NCBI GenBank assembly: GCA_032622095.1
Contig: CP136069.1
Location: forward strand, 161,437,043-161,501,042
Length of the DNA: 64,000 nucleotides
Source: Siphonodentalium dalli
Lineage: Eukaryota; Mollusca; Scaphopoda; Gadilida; Siphonodentaliidae
Reading direction: 5' to 3'
Of the stretch, positions 58,732 to 64,000 are shown in pieces. The notes beneath the pieces were generated by a model. It ran no database searches. It saw only the letters and a list, made by a program, of their open reading frames with translations, and was not told where the DNA came from. Position numbers and translations under genes: made by a program. Numbering within the stretch: position 1 is the first letter of the stretch; each line of letters starts with the position of its first letter.

Positions 58732-59533
58732 TGTCCCCGATATTTCAGAAGATAAGTATTAATACCACTGTTGCTCATATGTAAAATGTAATAAGTCCCA
58801 CTAGCTGGTTTATAGTAGACATTGCTCGACCATATTCAACTGTGGCTTTTATCCCATTAATTCGGAGAATTTACCACCTATATTTGGAAATTTCAGCTGA
58901 CATATTTAGATATAACAAATTAACAATGCATGTTCGTTAATAACACGCACAATAAGATCGCGACTGCACCTCGGCATGTCATTTATAGGTAAGGTTTTGA
59001 TGCGTCCGGACCTGAACTAAAATTGTCCGAACCTGAACCAAATTTGTCCGAACCTGAACGAAAATTGTGTCTGAACCTGAACAAAATCATCGCGAATGTT
59101 GCGAATCCGAACCTGAACATTTTGAAATTTTCAAAGGTCGTTTTTCGGAGTTAGACAATAAAAATATCGCCGGTTTTGCATTCCGAAGATGTGTGGTGAC
59201 CTAATCTACCCACAACAATACATAAATTTGCGGATGCATGAGCCCAGGGCCAGAAAAATACGAAAAAGCGAACATTTCGCCGCCTCGATAAAATTTCGAA
59301 AAATTATGACGACTTGACACGCCAAATACAACAATTTACATGACTGTCACGAGAAAGCCGTGTTACGTATGTGTTGGGCATACAAATTCCTACATAACTG
59401 TTTCAAGGTGTATCACCGAAAGATGTCGTTAATTGATGCCTGGAGACAATATATACACTTACCGTTTATCTTCTTTACTCGGCGCCGCCATCTTGGAATG
59501 TCCGAACCTAAACGGGTATCCGACAGTGGTTAC

Positions 59534-60002
59534 CACATGGTACGAATTATGAACAGACCCGACACAGACTTGAATGACATTAAGAAGGCAAACCATGGTT
59601 TACGTAAACCTGAGTTTCAAAAAGACGAGAATACGGACCAGTGCTGACCAATAATCCCAGCTTACTCGCCTCGAAGCTGGCTAACACATCGCGATCACCG
59701 TGGTTTCGGCCTGGTCTAGACTATAGTTTACATGAAACCCTGGTCTAGACCAGGGACCAGAATTCGGCCGATGAAGTTACTCGCAGTGAGTAAATGTGAA
59801 AAATCATAAATGTTTGTTCAACTAACGCCGCTAAGAACATAAATAGGCTTTGCTCTTATTTTCATTATTAATAATTCTCCAATAATGATAGTCATTACTG
59901 TTACAATGCAATTATCAATACAAGTAGTCCACTAAGATACCAAATTTTTATATCAAAACTGGTCTGTTAACATTGGAAAAGGCCAAAGCATTGAAAAATA
60001 TG
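59534..60002. repeat. GGTCTAGACC-rich repeat copy 2 and blank sequence
   Basis: 59700-59775 contains CTGGTCTAGACCAGGGACCAG and AATTCGGCCG, the reverse of 50523-50551. Nothing else recognised. Confidence 0.55.
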
Positions 60003-60716
60003 CTGATTGATTGAGGGTTTAACCTCGTTTTAGCTGCTCGACCAAGAACAGAATAGGTATAAAAAAGATCGTAGCCTAACAACTGTGTAGATAAATCAGA
60101 CAATGGATAAGATTACAACAATGCAATGATGAGCTATGTACAAATAAAAGCACACAAGAGGAATGTTTCCACTTGGAGTCAGGAATATAAATTCACGAAC
60201 TGACTATTGTGCAATCATGTTATAAAACGTATAAAAGTGGTACAAGAATAGATAATAAATAGAAATAAAAAACACGAAATTACCAATGAGCCACATCGAA
60301 ATATGCAAAGTAGCTTTTAAAATCAGATTTTGCAATGATAAGGTATTTATAATATTTGATGAATCGCGCTATTCGCGCATGAACCTTTATCAATGCGTCA
60401 AGCTGATGGTCGGTGGGTAAGACAGAATGCCATCCTTCACCCAACCAAACACCTCGATCCACAAATACTGTTTCTTGTCTTTGAGAGTTAACAGTTTCTC
60501 ATCAATTATGTGGTCAAATTTTGAAAGCTCAAAGATGTCGAAATGTTTAAGTGACTTTGGCGATCTTGTTTCGAATCAACAGGCGATTTTTTCTTTTGGA
60601 ACAATAGGATCTTCCATAGATTGTTTCTGAGGAAATGGCTCTGCGGCAGAAGCTGTATCCATAACCTGCGCTTCAGGTTCTGAAACAGGAAAAATATCAG
60701 TCGCCTCATCTTGTAT

Positions 60717-61679
60717 GGTGTCAGACCGATTCTCCGAAGACCTATTATTACGAAGGCCCACAACTCCGAAGATCCGATTCTCCGACGGCCCACAACTCCG
60801 AAGACCCGATTCTCCGACGGCCCATAACTCCGAAGACCCGATTCTCCGAAAGCCCATAACTGCGAAGGGCCGATTCTCCGAAGACCTATAACTCCGAAGA
60901 CATATAACTCCGAATGGATGATTCTCCGAAGACCTATAACTTCGAAGGCCCGATTCTCCGACGGCCCATAACTCCGAAGGTCCGATTCTCTGAAGATTTT
61001 GTTTTATCGGGGTATTATCGTTTACTAAATAGTGTGCTGTCCAGTGGCGAAGCCAAGGGGTCCCAAAATTCCCACTGCCCCCAATAAACCTCTACTTGCT
61101 ATTTCAGACAATATGGGCCCCTACCAAAACATGTCATGGGGCATCAAAATATTCAAACTTTTCCTACTGCCCCCACCTAAATGGGAATCCTGGCCCGCCA
61201 CTGACTATACACCAGATACTATAACGTTACGTTGGCCCATGAGATGCCAGAGTAAAATGTACAGGGGTTAACGGGGAAGAACTTGTCCTTTTTCATATAT
61301 AAAATGAACTTGATTGCATCAAATCACCTCAATGCAGTCGGATGTGCACAGTTTAATCATATTAATTGTATTAAGACGTACATTGTGGCAAAATAATTGT
61401 ATTTCTTACATAAATTTAGCTAGGGCCCCATTGACTCCGCCACTGGACTGTACACTATTGAATAAGCGATAAAACATGATCTTCGGAGAATCGGCCCTTC
61501 GGAGTTATAGACCTTCGGAGTTATAGACGTTCGGAGTTATAGGCCTTCGGAGTTATGGGCTTTCGGAGTTATGGGTCTTCGGAGTTATGGGATTTCGGAG
61601 AATCGGGACTTCTGAGTTATGGGCTTTCGGAGAATCGGGGCGTCGGAGAATCGGACCTTCGGAGAATCGCTACGTAACC
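60717..61679. mobile_element. 963-bp foldback element with arms of alternating ~16-bp words, 8-bp TSD
   Basis: Flanked by TCTTGTAT on both sides (60709-60716 and 61680-61687). The left arm (about 60727-60995) alternates two words, CCGATTCTCCGAAG(A) and GCCCATAACTCCGAAG, about 16 times; the right arm (about 61485-61670) has the complements CTTCGGAGAATCGG and CTTCGGAGTTATGG in a different order. Inside, AATAGTGTGCTGTCCAGTGG (61028-61048) and its inverse near 61445-61475 form inner arms. The related LINE copy at 28.8 kb lacks this insertion, which confirms it as mobile. No protein is encoded. Confidence 0.85.
61042..61462. repeat. CAGTGGCG-bounded core of the foldback
   Basis: CAGTGGCGAAGCC at 61042 and CCGCCACTG ending at 61462 bound the core; a further GGCCCGCCACTG lies at 61192-61203. 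CAGTGGCG ends are common in hAT-type elements, so the core may be an older hAT-type fragment, but it could equally be part of the foldback's own inverted repeat. Confidence 0.45.
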
Positions 61680-62344
61680 TCTTGTATTGCTAGTGATATG
61701 TTGACGATTTTGGTTTGACTCTGTGTCTGAGTGCTGGCATCAACACACTTTTTTTGTAGACACGATTGCTGAGTATGTGACATGTGGGATGGATGGTCGA
61801 GGACCAACTATTTTCTTAGTATCTATATATGACAGATGCTTCTCAGCTTTGCATCGTTGAATCTTGAATTCATAGTCCCAAATGGGACATAAACGATCCA
61901 TTGCAGCATGAGAACCTTGACAATTTAAAACAAAAAATGTGATTCGTACAATCCTAATGATCATGACCACGCATGGTTTCTTTACTTTTACAATGTTCCT
62001 GCATGGCCATGGCCATGACATTTAAAACATCGCAATCGGTTTGGAACAAATGTGCTTAAACCCATCTTCATATACCCAACCTTCAATATATGTGGATGTT
62101 CGCACCGGTTGAAGGTCAGAAGATAACTAATCATATGAACTTTTAGTCAATCAACAGTCTTTGTAAATCTACGGACATCTGTAACTCCCTGTGGTGCCAA
62201 CTCCGCCAATATTTCTGACTCCGAAGAATCAGCTATATCGCTGCTTCGCAACACAGTTCTGCTACTATTCAATGTAACCAACACTGGTTTATATGCAATA
62301 GTTGTTAACTGCAATGCATAGGTAAATCCACGATATATTGATTC

Positions 62345-63110
62345 CCTTGCACAAAGGGTTGACACAGGGACGTGACGACAGGGGTGTCTCGCCCCCTAAC
62401 TTTGGCCAAATGTTCAACTGTTGGAAATGTGATATACCTGAAACAACATTTGTTGGAAATTTCACACCAACAATAGGTTTAAATTGTTCTCGTAGTCTGA
62501 TTTTCCAAAAAATTATTACTGGAGAATTTGTAGTTTTTAGACCAACATTTGCATATTTTCCTAGTATTAGTAAACAAATTGGACTGAAATGTCTATCAGA
62601 AACTGTTGAAAGCTTGATGCCAGTGTGGGTGCTATGATTTAGCAAATTTCATGCTCAGATTTCAAAAATTTCTCACACCGGGCCGAACCATGGTCGATCC
62701 GCTGTGTCCCGGTCCCTCCCCAGTGGCCAGTCAGAAACTGATAATTAATTTAAGAAAATACAAATCTGGGTGAATTTGCATGGCGTTAGACCACTAGATA
62801 TTAGGATATTAAGATTGTTCAGGCTCAGATCTGCACATGTTCTTGTACCGCATGGTCGACCCAGTGAATTATGCCCCCCCCCCCCCCCGACTAGCGACAA
62901 AAAGACTACTGATTTATTTAGAATATGCTACCATCCAGTCGGTTGTGAGGGACAGTTGGGAAAAATCAAAGCCCAACCGGTGGGGTGCAAATGGAATTAC
63001 GCGAAAACTTGTGAATTTGATATGGTTCAGGGGGTGTAGTTAGAAATTCAAAGGTGGACACCCCTCCTTACGCGGAGCCCATATATAGTCACGTCCCTGC
63101 ATAGGTCGAG
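62345..63110 (+). repeat. Family N copy truncating the LINE ORF1
   Basis: Starts near CACAGGGACGTGACGACAGG and has CTAACTTTGGCCAAATGTTC, ACCAACAATAGGTTTAAATT, ACACCGGGCCGAACCATGGT, a run of about 14 C (62874-62887) and AGTTAGAAATTCAAAGGTGG; ends near CACGTCCCTGC. The LINE ORF1 frame stops at its left border. Confidence 0.75.
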
Positions 63111-64000
63111 ACTGTGGCTATAGCACTATATACTCACTCTAATAACCACAACCTGTCATTAATGCGTTAAAGTTGTCAGTAAAATGATCGGCCTTCCGTA
63201 TTTATCTAAGTGCTAGAAGCCGCTCGAGAATTTGAACATAAAACCTGGCTTAAAATGACAACTTTATCAATGCTGTTTGCTCGTGGCATCTTGCAATAAA
63301 TAGGTTAACGCATAGCTGACTGGAATTTCATGTAATTCGTGAACCTTTGGGTGAGAAAATCGTAGTGAAAGGTTACCGGTCAACAGGACAGATCTACCCG
63401 TTCCAAATCGCTATCGCTTTATGAGCTGCATTGAAAGTACCCAAGAGACCGTGACGATGTTCACCGATTTAGCCGTACCAGTTCCCGTCGGATGGGTATC
63501 GCAAACTCGCTATTGGCCCAGTCCTGATTGGTTTAACATATTTAAAATGTCCAGCAATGCTTTGTAGCGTTTTATCAATGACAAAGATAGAAGTTATTTT
63601 CACATTTGGGTCAAATATATAACAAAAATTGAATCTGAAACACTGTGGAGAGGCGTGACTAGCCGATTGATTGAGTCGGGTCAACGCAACCACCCGTCTT
63701 GAAGATATATAGGACCAAAGAGGATAGAGGAGAGCTTTCCGATGAATGGCAACAAGCCATATTTCCGACTAAATCCTGAAAAGTTACCCATAATTCTGCT
63801 GTGTTTAAGGAGTCGATTACTTAGGGCATTATTGTAAGTCGTATCCGCAGGTCGATGCCTCGCGTGATACGGCCGCCATAGTACCCCCACCATTCCTACA
63901 CCACACCTCACGAGATGCACCCCACGGCACACATGGTGCCACATTGGGGGATGTGTACCCCTCGCAGTGGGGCGGTAGGCCCAATTCAATTCTTCCCCAC
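63111..64000. other. No gene seen to window end
   Basis: Two minus-strand open frames (63469-63693, 63681-63989) lack any domain motif and show no splice signal I trust. Confidence 0.4.

Larger units (their letters stand above)
57061..58949. other. Interior of the 3.03-kb element; two hairpins, no gene
   Basis: No transposase motif on either strand. Open frames at 57688-57888 and 58081-58379 are short and unassigned. Two palindromic insertions are listed separately. Confidence 0.45.
56499..59528. mobile_element. 3,030-bp DNA transposon-like element with ~560-bp TIRs and 5-bp TSD
   Basis: Left terminus CACTGTCGGATACCCGTTTA, right terminus its reverse complement. Both are flanked by GTTAC (56494-56498 and 59529-59533), a candidate 5-bp target duplication. 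Inverted arms (56499-57060 and 58950-59528) are over 90 percent identical by eye. Each arm has tandem subterminal words GTTCAGGTTCGGACA (four on the left, five on the right). CAC termini plus 5-bp duplication are seen in Transib/RAG-like elements; CACT(A/G) and subterminal words in CACTA/CMC elements. No transposase was found, so superfamily is open. Confidence 0.78.
60003..62340 (-). pseudogene. LINE ORF1 (zinc-knuckle protein) with 3' UTR, interrupted
   Basis: From 62340 down on the minus strand: RSSDIADSSESEILAEL and GVTDVRRFTK, then a zinc knuckle RCFKCHGHGHAG (62000-62030; last Cys shifted out of frame), then NCQGSHAAMDRLCPIWDYEF (61870-61920) with the CP-x-W/Y-x-x-E motif that closes ORF1 zinc-knuckle regions, EKHLSYIDTKKIV, and a CVDAST-type Ser-rich C-terminus. 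This is the RNA-binding ORF1 of jockey/I-type LINEs. A 963-bp foldback sits at 60717-61679. The 3' part (60003-60500) matches the copy at 28090. Several frameshifts are present and no ORF2 follows. Confidence 0.72.

Noticed and set aside
56499-59528. Firm assignment to Transib/ProtoRAG from CAC ends and a 5-bp duplication
   Set aside because: One copy, no transposase, and TIRs far longer than usual for that group; left as a hypothesis.
59360-59647. Protein gene at 59360-59647 and its match at 56398-56667
   Set aside because: The similarity is due to the inverted repeats of the 3.03-kb element; the frame is antisense to the mini-exon and has no domain.
60727-61670. CRISPR-like or tandem tRNA-like array
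   Set aside because: Words directly abut, there are no spacers, and the inverted arms with an 8-bp duplication fit a foldback transposon.

Overview
The window reads as non-coding, repeat-rich DNA from an animal, most likely a lophotrochozoan such as a mollusc. It is AT-rich, has short exons with GT/AG junctions and no bacterial-type operons, and is dominated by transposable elements: a Ty3/gypsy element, several LINEs, FLYWCH/MULE transposases, a Helitron of the type built on a ~128-bp minisatellite, foldback elements and many palindromic MITEs. Only four segments look like host exons, and all are fragments: a signal peptide plus PAN/apple-like exon (19990-20298, minus), a C-type-lectin-like terminal exon carrying one frameshift (34543-34767, minus), and two weaker Cys-containing terminal exons (47977-48167 and 52259-52449, minus). 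No complete host gene is visible.

Layout. 1-10195 (minus strand) is a decayed gypsy element. It runs protease, RT, RNase H and integrase, then an env-like relic; a Gag-like frame with PPxY motifs follows in the same direction. Its pol is split by a 4.2-kb foldback element (5345-9580). 10600-13130 is a LINE with endonuclease but no RT core. 13.1-19.3 kb is mostly empty apart from small repeats. 19334-19838 is a non-autonomous Helitron, followed by the PAN-like exon. 21.2-23.6 kb is a cluster of modules and short palindromes. 24-33 kb holds minisatellites, (AT)n, palindromes, a MULE fragment (26.7-26.9 kb), a LINE ORF1 copy (28.1-28.9 kb) and a second piece of the 4.2-kb foldback family (29.8-30.4 kb). 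33.3-35.6 kb holds a ~110-bp-TIR element family around the lectin exon. 35.6-38.3 kb is a LINE preceded by a 5'-inverted LINE fragment. 38.5-39.9 kb is a FLYWCH-MULE transposase gene with an intact acidic triad but one frameshift and one stop. 40.25-45.1 kb is an array of ~132-bp repeats that switches orientation, including two almost identical 2.01-kb tandem units. 45-56 kb is mostly unannotated, with a dispersed repeat family (here called family N). 56499-59528 is a 3.03-kb element with ~560-bp inverted repeats that each contain the same ATG-plus-splice-donor mini-exon. 60003-62340 is a LINE ORF1 interrupted by a 963-bp foldback element with an 8-bp target duplication. The window ends in another family N copy and blank sequence.

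The parts relate to each other by nesting and mutual disruption, not as one pathway. The best candidates for something undescribed are: the 963-bp foldback whose arms are arrays of alternating ~16-bp words; the 3.03-kb element with mirrored promoter/exon-like TIRs; the association of a FLYWCH-MULE gene with inverted satellite arrays; and a LINE family seen twice with an ORF1 but no RT.
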